From positions 45,800 through 109,799 of the forward strand of contig NZ_JAMXMY010000030.1 of NCBI RefSeq assembly GCF_024055795.1: a stretch of 64,000 nucleotides of DNA, given 5' to 3'. Position 1 is the first letter of the stretch; each line of letters opens with the position of its first letter. Position numbers and translations under genes: made by a program. The stretch comes from Actinoallomurus purpureus. GTDB taxonomy: Bacteria > Actinomycetota > Actinomycetes > Streptosporangiales > Streptosporangiaceae. Positions 14,026-22,543 of this stretch are shown piece by piece. The notes beneath the pieces are model-generated. The model was not told the DNA's origin. It saw nothing but the letters and a program-made list of their open reading frames with translations, and did not search any database.

Positions 14026-16227
14026 TCAGGTTTCGGATTCGTCGTCGGGCTTCGCGGGCGGTTTCGCGGTCTCACCCGGAGAGCTCCACGGGCTGGAGCC
14101 CGTGCCGTCCTCCCCGCCGAGCAGCGGCGGCGATCCCCAGTTGCGGGTGTCCTCCTTCAGCCGGTCGAACCCGCGGCGGATGCTCTCCCAGCTCTCGTCC
14201 GCGAGCGGTGTCCCGACGTCGGAGGAGGAGTCGATCGGCCCGTCGCTGAGCGGGTCCGGTTCGCCGACGGTCCGGAAGTCCTGAGTGACGGCGGGGAACC
14301 GGCCGCTCGCCGGGGACCCGTCGCCGTGCTCGCTCGACGGAGGCCAGGGGGCGGGTTCGTGCGGCTCCGGCGCGCCGGGCGGGCGTACGGACGCGGCGGG
14401 CGGCGGTCCGTCCGACGGGGGGACCGGCGCCGCCGGGGACACCGGGCCGGACGGCGGCGGGGGATCGGAGGGGGCCCCGCTGCCCGCGATGGGCGGTCGC
14501 CCGCCGGTCGGCGGCAGGCCGAAGGGCTCGGTACGGGGCGGCCCCGCCGGCGCGGCCCCCGCGGTGGGCGGCTCGGCGGGCGACCGGTCTCCCGGACCGG
14601 AGAAGGGCAGCGGAGCGGCCGGGGATCCGGCGGCGGGCGACGGGCCGGCGCCGGAGAGCGGGTCGCTCGGCGACGGCTGCCGCCACGACGGGGGCTCCGG
14701 CCGCCGGGGCCACGGAGAGGGTCCGGAGGATCCCCAGGCCGAGGGGTCGAAATCGTCCCGCCCCACCGAGACGTCGCGATGAGGCGAACGTCCCGGCGCC
14801 GAGTCGGGCGGCAGCGGCTCCCAGGACGACGACGGCTCGGACGGCCGGGGCTCCCAGGGGGAGGGACCCGACGATCGGCCCTGCCGGGGTGTACGTGCCG
14901 GCGGGCGCGGTCGCCAGGGATCGGCCTCGGCCGGAGAGGGGGTCGCGATCGGCGCGACGACGTCCTCGTCGTCCTCCTGGGCCGCGGCGAGACGCCGGCG
15001 GCGCTGCCGCCAGCCGAGGATGAGGCTGAGCACGAGCAGCGTGCCACCACCGCTGAGGACGGCGACGAGCACGAGATCAGGGCCGCCCTTCGCCGAAGAC
15101 CCATTGGCGTCCGGCGCGGCCGACGACCCCGGCTGCTTCACGCTCGCGCCGCCGTGCTCGGCCTTGTTGACGCGCCCCGCCGCGCGCAGCGAACCCAGGG
15201 CGTCGGCCACACCCGTGCCGACCGCGGTGTTCCGGCCGTCGGCCGGACGGTGGGTGGTGCCCTGTTCGAGTGCCTGCTTGACCTCGCCCGGTGTGAGGCG
15301 GGGATAACGGGCCTTGACGAGGGCGCCCATGCCGGCGACGAGAGCGGCGGACGAACTCGTCCCGGTACCCAGGACGTAGCCGTGGCCCGACGCGTCGGCG
15401 CTGACGATCTCGACGCCGGGCGCCGCGACCGACACGTACGCGTGGCGGTTCGTGAACTTGGCCGGCGTGAACGTCCGGTCGACCGCGCCGACGGCGATCA
15501 CACCGGGGTAGGCGGCCGGATAGTTGCGCCGGTTTCCGGTGGCGCCGTCGTTGCCGGACGACGCCACGAGCACGACGCCCTTGCCCAGCGCGTACTTGAT
15601 CGCCGCCTCTTCCAGCGGGTTGCCGTTGTAGAAGAGCTTGCCGCCGCCGAGGGACATGCTGATGATCTGTGCGCCGTGGTCGGTGGCGTACCGGATACCC
15701 CTGGCGATGGCGTCGCGGGAGTGAGCGACCTGCGCGTGGTCGTCTCGCATCGGGTCGCTCAGCTCCCACGTGACCCGGATGGAGAGGATCTTCGCCTCGG
15801 GCGCCACGCCCATGATCCCCGCGTTGCCGCCGGCGCCGTGACCGTGGCCCGCGATGAGGCTCGCCATCTCGGTGCCGTGACGGCCCCAGTAGCGGTTGCC
15901 CGGCTTGCGCGCGTGCCCGGTGAAGTCGGGACCGTCGATCACGCGTCCGGTGAGGTCCGGCTGATGTCCGTCGACGCCGGTGTCGAGCACGGCCACCGTC
16001 ACGCCGTTGCCCTGGGAGTACTTCCAGGCGCGGGAAAGGTGCAGGGCGCCGAGTGTCCACTGCTGGCCGCGGTACAGGTCGACCGCCGCCGTACGGACCG
16101 ACGGGCGCAGCGGCCGGTGCGGAACGGCGGACTGGGCGGCCGGGACGGACAGCACCGCCACGGCGGCGCTGACCAGCAGCGCGGAGACGAGGCGAGGAAA
16201 GGTGCGGCGGGGCTCGGATACGGGCAC
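14026..16227 (-). CDS. Mycosin-type S8 serine protease with long proline-rich tail
   Basis: The 733-residue protein has a signal peptide, a subtilisin domain (about 45-340) and a membrane helix near 385-405 (LVLVAVLSGGGTLLVLSLIL). The triad residues are visible in VAVLDTGVDG (Asp), GRHGTEMASL (His) and GTGTSSSAAL (Ser). This layout is that of type VII secretion mycosins, usually about 400-450 residues. Here about 300 extra cytoplasmic residues follow, almost all Pro/Ser/Gly/Glu, of low complexity. No ESX core genes (EccC, EsxA) are in the window, so it is an orphan mycosin. The GTG start has a GGGAGGAAA ribosome site. Confidence 0.9.
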   Translation of the reverse strand: MPVSEPRRTFPRLVSALLVSAAVAVLSVPAAQSAVPHRPLRPSVRTAAVDLYRGQQWTLGALHLSRAWKYSQGNGVTVAVLDTGVDGHQPDLTGRVIDGPDFTGHARKPGNRYWGRHGTEMASLIAGHGHGAGGNAGIMGVAPEAKILSIRVTWELSDPMRDDHAQVAHSRDAIARGIRYATDHGAQIISMSLGGGKLFYNGNPLEEAAIKYALGKGVVLVASSGNDGATGNRRNYPAAYPGVIAVGAVDRTFTPAKFTNRHAYVSVAAPGVEIVSADASGHGYVLGTGTSSSAALVAGMGALVKARYPRLTPGEVKQALEQGTTHRPADGRNTAVGTGVADALGSLRAAGRVNKAEHGGASVKQPGSSAAPDANGSSAKGGPDLVLVAVLSGGGTLLVLSLILGWRQRRRRLAAAQEDDEDVVAPIATPSPAEADPWRPRPPARTPRQGRSSGPSPWEPRPSEPSSSWEPLPPDSAPGRSPHRDVSVGRDDFDPSAWGSSGPSPWPRRPEPPSWRQPSPSDPLSGAGPSPAAGSPAAPLPFSGPGDRSPAEPPTAGAAPAGPPRTEPFGLPPTGGRPPIAGSGAPSDPPPPSGPVSPAAPVPPSDGPPPAASVRPPGAPEPHEPAPWPPSSEHGDGSPASGRFPAVTQDFRTVGEPDPLSDGPIDSSSDVGTPLADESWESIRRGFDRLKEDTRNWGSPPLLGGEDGTGSSPWSSPGETAKPPAKPDDESET

Positions 16228-16374
16228 CGGTTTCCTCCCCGGTATCGGCGGCGGGCGTCATTCTGCCACGGTGGGATCCCGAGCGCTCCCGCGATCGGCC
16301 GCTTTCGAAGCGCTTGGGACCCGAGATGTCACGGAGTGTCGCGAGGGTGCCGTCGGAGGCGCGGGCCGCTCCCG

Positions 16375-16536
16375 TCATGGAGGTACGGGGCCTGGCCCGC
16401 GTTCGCCCTGGCCACGCGCCGCGCGGACGTCCACGACCACCACGTCGGGGCGTAGGCGGAACGCCGCGTCGACGGCCTGTCCGCCGTCGGAGGCGTCGCC
16501 GACGACGACGACGCACAGGTCCTCGTGGCGGTTGAC
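16375..16536 (-). pseudogene. Response-regulator receiver fragment
   Basis: The minus strand reads LCVVVVGDASDGGQAVDAAF then RLRPDVVVVDVRAARG, like the middle of a NarL-type receiver domain (GEASDGEEAV...RPDVVLMDVRMPG). The N-terminal acidic pocket and all of the HTH part are missing, and no start codon fits. I read it as a remnant about 45 residues long, with modest confidence because it is short. Confidence 0.45.
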
Positions 16537-16660
16537 CGCACCGCCCTTCCCCGGCGGCCGGCCGGGATGCCGTCCCGTTTCCGGCTGCTCCGCCGGAGGT
16601 ACGCCGGAAGCCTCCCGCCGTATGACGACCTTCCGGGCATCCGAGGCGCACGATCGGGGC

Positions 16661-16903
16661 ATGACAGCGATGATCCTCGCCGGGCACGGCCCCTGGCATC
16701 ACGGAAACGGCCCCGGTTGGTGGCCCGTCATTCCCCTCGCGTTCGGTCTGTTCTGGCTGCTCGTCCTCGGCGGAGGCGGCTACCTGCTGTGGCGGCGCAC
16801 GAAGTCGCCGGCGAGCGCGGAGTCCATGCTCGCCGACCGGTACGCGCGAGGCGAGATCGACGAGGAGGAGTACCGGGAGCGGCTGGCCGTCCTGCGCTCC
16901 TGA
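16661..16903 (+). CDS. SHOCT-domain small membrane protein
   Basis: The 80-residue protein starts MTAMILAGHGPWHHGNGPGW, has one membrane helix (LAFGLFWLLVLGGGGYLLW) and ends in a SHOCT motif (ESMLADRYARGEIDEEEYRE). Such proteins are common in actinomycetes; the SHOCT tail is thought to mediate oligomerisation. The His/Gly-rich N-terminus is typical. The gene is isolated, next to a receiver-domain remnant on the other strand, and has no operon partner. Confidence 0.85.
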   Translation: MTAMILAGHGPWHHGNGPGWWPVIPLAFGLFWLLVLGGGGYLLWRRTKSPASAESMLADRYARGEIDEEEYRERLAVLRS

Positions 16904-16945
16904 CTCCCGGTGCCGCGAGCCGTCGGTCGTATCCCGCGGCTCGAC

Positions 16946-17584
16946 TCAGCGAGGCGTGGCCTGGGGGGACGGCTCGGTGCCGGGGGAGGCGGAGGCCTCC
17001 CGGTGCCGGTCGGTCGGCGGAGCGGCCGCCTCGAGCAGCCTGCCGGCCTCCGCCTCGTCGATGGTGACGCCGGCCGCCGCGTCGCTGAAGCGCCGCAGCA
17101 GGCGGGCGAACTGCGCGCGTTCGTCCGGGGACCAGTCGGCGACGAGCTGGGCGATGAATCGCCTCCGGAACTCGTCGGCCATCAGCTTGATGCTGCGGCC
17201 GGCGTCGGTCAGCTGCAGGTGGGCGCGCCGGGCGTCGACCGGCGACGCGTGGCGGGAGACGAAGCCCGCGTCGATGGCGTGACCGACGAGCCTGCTGGCG
17301 GTCGACGGGTCGACGTCGAGGAGCTCGGCGACGGCGCCGACGGTGACGTCACCCTGGTCCTCGCCCTGCCGGACGATGGCGTAGATGACCATCAGGTTGG
17401 ACAGCTGGATGCCCTGTCCCTGCTCGCATTCCTCGCGCAGCCGCCGGAGCAGCTGTGGCTTGGCCCAGAGCCTGCGGAGCTGAAACGCGGCCTGCTCGAT
17501 CTCCGCGACGCTCGGGTCGATGTCGGTACCCACACCGTCACAGTAATTGAGCGCGTGGCCTAGGCCCGCATCTCCCGGGATCAT
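16946..17584 (-). CDS. MarR-family transcriptional regulator
   Basis: A winged-helix MarR domain covers about residues 30-170: LSNLMVIYAIVRQGEDQGD, DVTVGAVAELLDVDPSTASR and the wing VDARRAHLQLTDAGR. I start at the ATG at 17584, which overlaps the stop of the upstream exchanger gene (ATGA arrangement) and follows a GGTGGGG site. A GTG at 17533 is an alternative that removes 17 residues. Coupling to the exchanger suggests the regulator may respond to cation or membrane stress, but this is inference. The tail is Pro/Ser-rich. Confidence 0.85.
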   Translation of the reverse strand: MIPGDAGLGHALNYCDGVGTDIDPSVAEIEQAAFQLRRLWAKPQLLRRLREECEQGQGIQLSNLMVIYAIVRQGEDQGDVTVGAVAELLDVDPSTASRLVGHAIDAGFVSRHASPVDARRAHLQLTDAGRSIKLMADEFRRRFIAQLVADWSPDERAQFARLLRRFSDAAAGVTIDEAEAGRLLEAAAPPTDRHREASASPGTEPSPQATPR

Positions 17585-18819
17585 CCCCACCAGAACGCGG
17601 TGGCGATGATTCCGTACAGGACCATCAGCGTCGCGCCTTCCAGCCAGTTCGACTCGCCGTCGAGCACGACGAGAACAGTGATCACCACGGCCATGATGAG
17701 CACGGCGATCAGCAGCGGGGACAGCACCAGGGTGAAGGACGCGCCGACCAGCGGAGAGAGCAGGACGAGCGCGGGCGCGACGACCAGGGCGATCTGCAGC
17801 GGGCTCTGGAGGATGACCGACAGCGCGTAGTCGGACTGGTTCTTGAGGGCGAGCTGGATGCCGACGACGTTCTCCACGGCGTTTCCGGCGATCGCCACGA
17901 TCACGAGGCCGGCGAACGCCTGGGAGATGCCCAGGGAGTCCATGGCGGGCTCGAGGGCGGCCACGAACCAGTCGGAGACGAACGCCGCGCCCACCCCGGT
18001 GACCGCGAGCATGGTCAGCGCGACGGCCAACGGCCACGAGGGTTGGTGGGAGGAGCCCTCCGACTTCTCCGCGGCCGTCCCGGCATCCGCCGCGCCCGGC
18101 TCCGCCGTGTTCGCGGCGCTCCCGCTCGCGGCGCTCCCGCTCGCGGCGGCCACGCTCGCGGCGGCGGCCACGCCGGTGGTGACGCCTCCGCTCGTGGCGG
18201 CGGCCTCGGCCGTGCCGGGCGCCTCGCCGGTCTTCTGGCGCTTGATCGCACTGGGGAGTGACGCCACGAACAGGCACAGCAGCAGGATCGACACCACGAC
18301 GGACAGGTTCCGTTCGTGCAGGGCCGCCTTTGTCGCGTGGGAACCGAGCGCCGCGGTGAGCGACGGGACCAGCAGCGCCGCCACCGACAGTGTGAGCAGC
18401 ATGGAGAGCGTGCGGGCGGTGTCACCGCCGAACTTCTGCGGCCCGTTCTTGATGCCGCCGAACAGGAACGCCAGGCCCAGGACGAGCAGGACGTTGGCGA
18501 GGATGGAGCCGACGATCGTCGCCGTCGCCACGTCGTACAGCTTCTTCTGCAGCGCGAACAGCACGACGAACAGCTCGGGGAGGTTCCCCAGCGCGCTCTG
18601 GACGACGCCGGTCGCCCCCGCGCCGAGGCGGTCGCCGAGGGCCTCCACGCTGCGCCCGACCAGGCTGGCCAGGAGCGCGAGCGCGATCGCCGCGACGACG
18701 AAGGGGGCGACGGTGCCACCGATCTTGCCGTAGTAGGTGATACCGGCCGCCGCGGCCGCCACGACAGTGACGATCATCAGGCGCCAGTCGGAGCGCGAGA
18801 ATCCCATGAAGGAGATCAT
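17581..18819 (-). CDS. CaCA-family Ca2+/cation exchanger
   Basis: The 412-residue membrane protein has about ten helices in two halves. The two alpha-repeats carry GNLPELFVVLFALQ and AGNAVENVVGIQLALKNQ, the conserved GNxxE motifs that form the ion-binding site of Ca2+/H+ (Cax-type) exchangers. The central cytoplasmic loop (about 205-265) is a low-complexity Ala/Ser/Gly run with the repeat AASGSA, longer than usual. It is the first gene of a two-gene unit with the MarR gene, sharing a four-base overlap. A promoter should lie between 18820 and 18859. Confidence 0.88.
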   Translation of the reverse strand: MISFMGFSRSDWRLMIVTVVAAAAAGITYYGKIGGTVAPFVVAAIALALLASLVGRSVEALGDRLGAGATGVVQSALGNLPELFVVLFALQKKLYDVATATIVGSILANVLLVLGLAFLFGGIKNGPQKFGGDTARTLSMLLTLSVAALLVPSLTAALGSHATKAALHERNLSVVVSILLLCLFVASLPSAIKRQKTGEAPGTAEAAATSGGVTTGVAAAASVAAASGSAASGSAANTAEPGAADAGTAAEKSEGSSHQPSWPLAVALTMLAVTGVGAAFVSDWFVAALEPAMDSLGISQAFAGLVIVAIAGNAVENVVGIQLALKNQSDYALSVILQSPLQIALVVAPALVLLSPLVGASFTLVLSPLLIAVLIMAVVITVLVVLDGESNWLEGATLMVLYGIIATAFWWG

Positions 18820-18859
18820 GCCGCATCCGGACCTGCGGACTTGACGGTTCGTTGACCTT

Positions 18860-19678
18860 TCAGCGCATCGGCGAGAAGGCCATGGCGACGCGGACGTGCG
18901 CTCCCGGCGGCAGGCCGAGGCGTTGGGCCGCGTTTCCGGCGTTGACCGCGAGCGCCAGGCAACCGACCGAGTCGATGTACGCCACCAGCTCCCCGGGGGG
19001 AACCATGGCGAACGTCTCGCCGAACGGCACGGTGAGGGTGCGGCGGCCGAGCGTCACGCTCAACGGGGCGCCGGTGACCGCGCCGATCCGGCGGAGGTCC
19101 CCGGCGGTCACGGAGAGCTGCACGTTGCCGAACCGGTCGACGGTGAGCACCTCGCCGTCGACGGTGCCCTCCTGGACGCGCCGCGTCGGCCGGGGGAGCA
19201 CCACCAGATCCGCGGCGTCGAACTCCGTGCCGACCGACGCGATGTCCAGGCCCGCCGCCAGGTGGGCCGCGACCGGGGCGAACATGTCGCGGCCGTGGAA
19301 GGTGGCCGACAGGGGCTCCAGCCAGAGCTTGGAGTTGGTCAGCTCGAAGGCGCGGGCGCCGCCGTCCGGGATGGACCAGGACAACACGCCGTTGTCGGGC
19401 CCGACGAAGATCCGGTTGCCGGTGGCCACGGCCACCGCACGCCGCGCCGTGCCCACGCCGGGATCGACGACGGCCACGTGCACGCCCTCCGGGAGATACG
19501 GCACCGTCTGGGCGAGGAGGGCGGCCCCGCGGCGTACGTCACCGGGAGGGACGAGGTGACTGATGTCGATGATGCGGGCGCTCGGAGAGATGCGCACGAT
19601 CACTCCGTGACAGGCGGCGACGAAGCCGTCCTCCAGCCCGTAGTCGGTCAACAGCGTTACGCAGTTGGTGGGCGCCAC
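18860..19678 (-). CDS. SAM hydroxide adenosyltransferase (DUF62/DufA)
   Basis: The protein (272 residues from the GTG at 19678) has the fluorinase/chlorinase-related fold. Seen motifs are TLLTDYGLEDGFVAACHGVI, VAVVDPGVGTARRAVAV, FVGPDNGVLS and FHGRDMFAPVAAHLA. Family members split S-adenosylmethionine to adenosine and methionine using water or hydroxide. The longer in-frame start at 19927 would run into the divergent DUF3263 gene. No clear ribosome site precedes the GTG, so it may be leaderless. Its substrate, SAM, is the same molecule sensed by the riboswitch at 26688, though the genes are not linked. Confidence 0.88.
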   Translation of the reverse strand: MAPTNCVTLLTDYGLEDGFVAACHGVIVRISPSARIIDISHLVPPGDVRRGAALLAQTVPYLPEGVHVAVVDPGVGTARRAVAVATGNRIFVGPDNGVLSWSIPDGGARAFELTNSKLWLEPLSATFHGRDMFAPVAAHLAAGLDIASVGTEFDAADLVVLPRPTRRVQEGTVDGEVLTVDRFGNVQLSVTAGDLRRIGAVTGAPLSVTLGRRTLTVPFGETFAMVPPGELVAYIDSVGCLALAVNAGNAAQRLGLPPGAHVRVAMAFSPMR

Positions 19679-19778
19679 GCTTTGAAGACTACGTCGAGGC
19701 CCGTACGGCAGAACACCACGAACGAGTCGCGGATCACGCGTAGCATGACAGCCCCCCGACCCGTACAGAGGGGACCTG

Positions 19779-20087
19779 ATGCAACCGGCGAACGCCCGGG
19801 GCAATGGCCCTGACAAGGACAACGACGGCCGCCTGGACCAGCGCGACCGGGACATCCTCGACTTCGAACGGCAGTGGTGGAAGCACGCGGGAGCCAAGGA
19901 GCAGGCGATCCGCGAGCTGTTCGACATGTCGTCGACCCGCTACTACCAGATCCTCAACCAGCTGATCGACCGCCCCGAGGCCCTGGAGCACGATCCGATG
20001 CTGGTGAAACGGCTACGTCGTCAGCGATCCGCCCGGCAGCGCCAGCGGGCGGCGCGTAGGCTCGGCATCCGAATTAGCGATCGGTAG
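19779..20087 (+). CDS. DUF3263 protein
   Basis: The 102-residue basic protein matches DUF3263: LDQRDRDILDFERQWWKHAG, AKEQAIRELFDMSSTRYYQI and LNQLIDRPEALEHDPMLVKR. The pattern is like a DNA-binding helix-turn-helix related to sigma region 4, and it is found only in actinobacteria. The ATG follows GAGGGGACC. It is divergent from the SAM hydroxide adenosyltransferase gene. Function is unknown. Confidence 0.9.
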   Translation: MQPANARGNGPDKDNDGRLDQRDRDILDFERQWWKHAGAKEQAIRELFDMSSTRYYQILNQLIDRPEALEHDPMLVKRLRRQRSARQRQRAARRLGIRISDR

Positions 20088-20582
20088 CGATTCTGTGGCA
20101 GACTGTCACGAGCACGCCCGGTGCCCAGGTGACGTCGGGCACCCTCCTCGGTGGGGTCGCGAGACCTCACCGACCAGCGTCCGGAGGGACGTGTCACGAG
20201 GGCTGTCGGCTCCCGCCGTTCAGCACCAGGGCACGAAGGCGACTGGCTCACATCCCTGAGCGACACCGGGGATCACTAAGCCGATCAGAGACGCTCGGTA
20301 TCCGAACCTGACCTGCCCGAAGGCGGAGCGGTCCGTGGTCGGGTCGGCGATCGGCCGGTGGGCGGGCCGGAGGCATGGGTGGCGTTCCGACGCCCGCCCG
20401 CGGCCTGTTCGCGCCGGGTGCGACCGGCCACGAGTCGTCGTACGTCCCCCGGCTTCCGGCCGTCCGGTGTCGTGACCGGCCGGCGGCTGACCGCACGGTG
20501 TCATGAGCCGGCGGCGATCGGCCGTACGGCGTCGTGACCTGCCCGCGACGGGTACCCGCGAAGCGAACGAGAGGGACGACAG
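20088..20582. other. 495-base gap with degenerate tandem repeats
   Basis: No gene is supported. Between about 20455 and 20550 a unit like CGGTGTCGTGACCGGC occurs three times with changes (GTCCGGTGTCGTGACCGG, GCACGGTGTCATGAGCCG, GTACGGCGTCGTGACCTG), at a period of about 35-38 bases. The otsB ribosome site and ATG follow. The repeats could be operator-like sites or simple slippage products. Confidence 0.5.
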
Positions 20583-21398
20583 ATGAGCGCCGACGCCCTG
20601 GAAGCCCAGACGCCCGCCGGAGCCGAGGGGCTGTCCGCGATCAGCGCCCGCCCGCGCCACGCGCTGATCGGCTTCGACTTCGACGGGACGCTGTCGCCCA
20701 TCGTCGACGACCCCGAGGCCGCGCGGGCCCATCCGGGCGTCGTGCCGGCGCTGCGCCGGCTGGCGCCGCTCGTCGGCACGGTGGCCGTCATCACCGGCCG
20801 TCCTGCCGCGACCGCCGTCGAGCACGGGGGCTTCGCCGACATCGAGGGCCTGCTCGTCCTCGGCCAGTACGGCCGGGAGCGCTGGGAGAACGGCGTTCTG
20901 CAGACCTCGGAGCCGCCACCGGGCGTCGCGGAGGTCCGCGCCAAGCTCCCTCTGATCCTGGCGAACGCCCCTGAAGGCGTCACCATCGAGGACAAGGGAC
21001 TCGCGCTGGCGGTGCACACCCGGCGCGCCGCCGAGCCGCAGGTCGTCCTCGAACGCCTGCGGAGCATCGTCGCGGCCCTGGCCGAGCGTACGGGCCTGGT
21101 GGTCGAGCCGGGCCGCTTCGTGCTCGAACTGAGGCCCCCCGGCATGGACAAGGGCGGGGCGCTGCGCGGCCTGGTCGCCGAGCGCGGCGCGTCGGCCGTA
21201 CTCTTCGCCGGGGACGATCTCGGTGACCTCCCGGCGTACGACGCGATCGACGCGCTGCGCAAGGAGGGCACTCCCGGAGTGAAGGTGTGCAGTTCGTCCG
21301 ACGAAGTGACCGCGCTGGCCGAGCGCGCGGATCTCATCGTCGACGGCCCGCCGGGTGTGGTCGGTCTGATCGAAAGACTCGCGAGCGATTTGTCGTAA
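20583..21398 (+). CDS. otsB: Trehalose-6-phosphate phosphatase
   Basis: The 271-residue protein is a HAD-fold trehalose phosphatase. It has the nucleophile motif GFDFDGTLSPIVDDP, motif II ITGRPA, a cap with RFVLELRPPGMDKGGALRGL and the acidic motif FAGDDLGDLPAYDAI. It removes phosphate from trehalose-6-phosphate made by OtsA (24970-26400). Length is normal for the actinobacterial enzyme. The ATG follows GAGAGGGA. otsA and otsB are 3.6 kb apart here and on opposite strands, so they are not one operon. Confidence 0.95.
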   Translation: MSADALEAQTPAGAEGLSAISARPRHALIGFDFDGTLSPIVDDPEAARAHPGVVPALRRLAPLVGTVAVITGRPAATAVEHGGFADIEGLLVLGQYGRERWENGVLQTSEPPPGVAEVRAKLPLILANAPEGVTIEDKGLALAVHTRRAAEPQVVLERLRSIVAALAERTGLVVEPGRFVLELRPPGMDKGGALRGLVAERGASAVLFAGDDLGDLPAYDAIDALRKEGTPGVKVCSSSDEVTALAERADLIVDGPPGVVGLIERLASDLS

Positions 21399-21438
21399 CG
21401 GTAGAGTCATCGCCCCCACCGTCCAACAAGGGACGAAA

Positions 21439-21894
21439 GTGCCTGTTTTGGGCATATGGGACGACCGAAAGGGTGGGCCGGTGGCCATTCGCAAGGAGAC
21501 CATCAAGCAGCAGGCGAACCAAATGGTGGCCCAGGCCATGCAGCCCGGCGACCAGATCATCAGTGGCGTGTACGCCATCACCGGCCCGAGCCCGTGGCTG
21601 ATGAACCAGCTCGGTCTCCTCGGCCAGTTCTTCATCGACTACTACTACGTGGCCGTCACGCACCAGCAGGTCATCTTCGTGAAGATGAACCGCATGAGCA
21701 ACCGGCCCAAGGAGATCGCCTTCGCCGCTCCGCTGCAGAGCGTGCGGATCTCCGACTACCGGCGCAACTCCCTCTGGAGCTCCTTCCGCTACGCCGTGCC
21801 GAACGCTCCCAAGCCGATCCGCCTCAACGTCCACCGGATCTGGCGCCAGGAGCTCGACGCCCTGGTCGGCGCGTTCGGCGTGCAGGCGGCCTGA
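21439..21894 (+). CDS. Conserved actinobacterial protein, PH-like, unknown
   Basis: The 151-residue protein has a two-part look: QGDQIISGVYAITGPSP-like N-terminal part (MQPGDQIISGVYAITG), a hydrophobic FFIDYYYVAVTHQQVIFVKM strand set, and a C-terminal AAPLQSVRISDYRRNSLWSS stretch. The pattern (quantity-of-lipid or YokE/PH-like) suggests a PH-type beta barrel. I give the GTG at 21439, preceded by AAGGGA; a GTG at 21481 (VAIRKETIKQQ) is a good alternative that matches the conserved part. It follows otsB by 40 bases and could be co-transcribed. Confidence 0.7.
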   Translation: MPVLGIWDDRKGGPVAIRKETIKQQANQMVAQAMQPGDQIISGVYAITGPSPWLMNQLGLLGQFFIDYYYVAVTHQQVIFVKMNRMSNRPKEIAFAAPLQSVRISDYRRNSLWSSFRYAVPNAPKPIRLNVHRIWRQELDALVGAFGVQAA

Positions 21895-21904
21895 CGCCCG
21901 GACC

Positions 21905-21935
21905 GAGCGCCTCCCGGCACATCCGGGAGGCGCTC
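21905..21935. terminator. Bidirectional terminator
   Basis: GAGCGCCTCCCGG and CCGGGAGGCGCTC form a perfect 13-bp stem with the loop CACAT. It separates the convergent genes ending at 21894 (+) and 21961 (-). Confidence 0.85.
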
Positions 21936-21960
21936 GTGATCATCTCGCGCGGCGGCGCGG

Positions 21961-22500
21961 TCAGTCCGCGTCGTCGGCGAGGATGCCGTAGAGGCGGCGC
22001 CGGGCGTCGTTGATGACCTCGAGCGCCCGCTCGCGCTGCTCCTCGTTGCCGGCCTGCATGACCTGCCGGAGCGCCATCATCAGCTGGCCCATCGCGGTGT
22101 GGACGTGCGTCGCGGCCGCACCGGCGTCCTCTGTGATCTCCGCCCACGGCGGGGTCCGCCCGGCGGCCTCCGCCTCGGCGCCGGCCTCGTCCGTCAGCGC
22201 GAACAATCGTTTGCCGGACGATTCCCGCCCGGAGACGAGCCCCTCGTCCTCCAGGAGCTGGAGCGTCGGGTACACCGAGCCCGGGCTGGGCCGCCAGATC
22301 CCGCCGGTGCGGCTCTCCAGCTCCTGGATCATCTCGTAGCCGTGCATGGGCCGTTCGGCCAGCAGCGCGAGGATCGCGGCCCGCACGTTGCCGCGCTTCA
22401 TGCGGCGCCCGCCGCGCCCCCCTCGGCCGCGCGGGCCGAACCCCGGCCCCCAGTCGCCGAACGCCGCGCGCTCTTCACGGTGCGTTGATCCTCTGCGCAT
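21961..22500 (-). CDS. PadR-family transcriptional regulator
   Basis: The 179-residue protein has an Arg/Gly-rich N-terminus (about 1-33) and then a PadR winged helix: NVRAAILALLAERPMHGYEM, TGGIWRPSPGSVYPTLQLLE and DEGLVSGRESSGKRLFALTD. The C-terminal helix likely dimerises. A 12-bp palindrome ACGATATATCGT lies about 24 bases before the start, a good auto-operator. The gene ends at a bidirectional terminator. The kinase gene upstream (22544) ends about 44 bases before the PadR start. Confidence 0.9.
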   Translation of the reverse strand: MRRGSTHREERAAFGDWGPGFGPRGRGGRGGRRMKRGNVRAAILALLAERPMHGYEMIQELESRTGGIWRPSPGSVYPTLQLLEDEGLVSGRESSGKRLFALTDEAGAEAEAAGRTPPWAEITEDAGAAATHVHTAMGQLMMALRQVMQAGNEEQRERALEVINDARRRLYGILADDAD

Positions 22501-22523
22501 GACCTCTCCCCGACGATGCGTAA

Positions 22524-22535
22524 ACGATATATCGT
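22524..22535. promoter_or_regulatory. Probable PadR operator
   Basis: The exact 12-bp palindrome ACGATATATCGT stands out in GC-rich surroundings. It lies just upstream of the PadR start and overlaps a likely AT-rich -10 region. PadR proteins usually bind such ATAT-centred palindromes. Confidence 0.7.
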
Positions 22536-22543
22536 ACGGCGGA

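Noticed and set aside
17585..18277. 5' part of the 443-residue frame around the MarR gene
   Set aside because: Upstream of 17584 it is antisense or shifted frame of the exchanger; Arg/Gly-rich with no domain.
20460..20550. CRISPR array
   Set aside because: The repeats are degenerate, only three, and spacers are too short; no cas genes are in the window.
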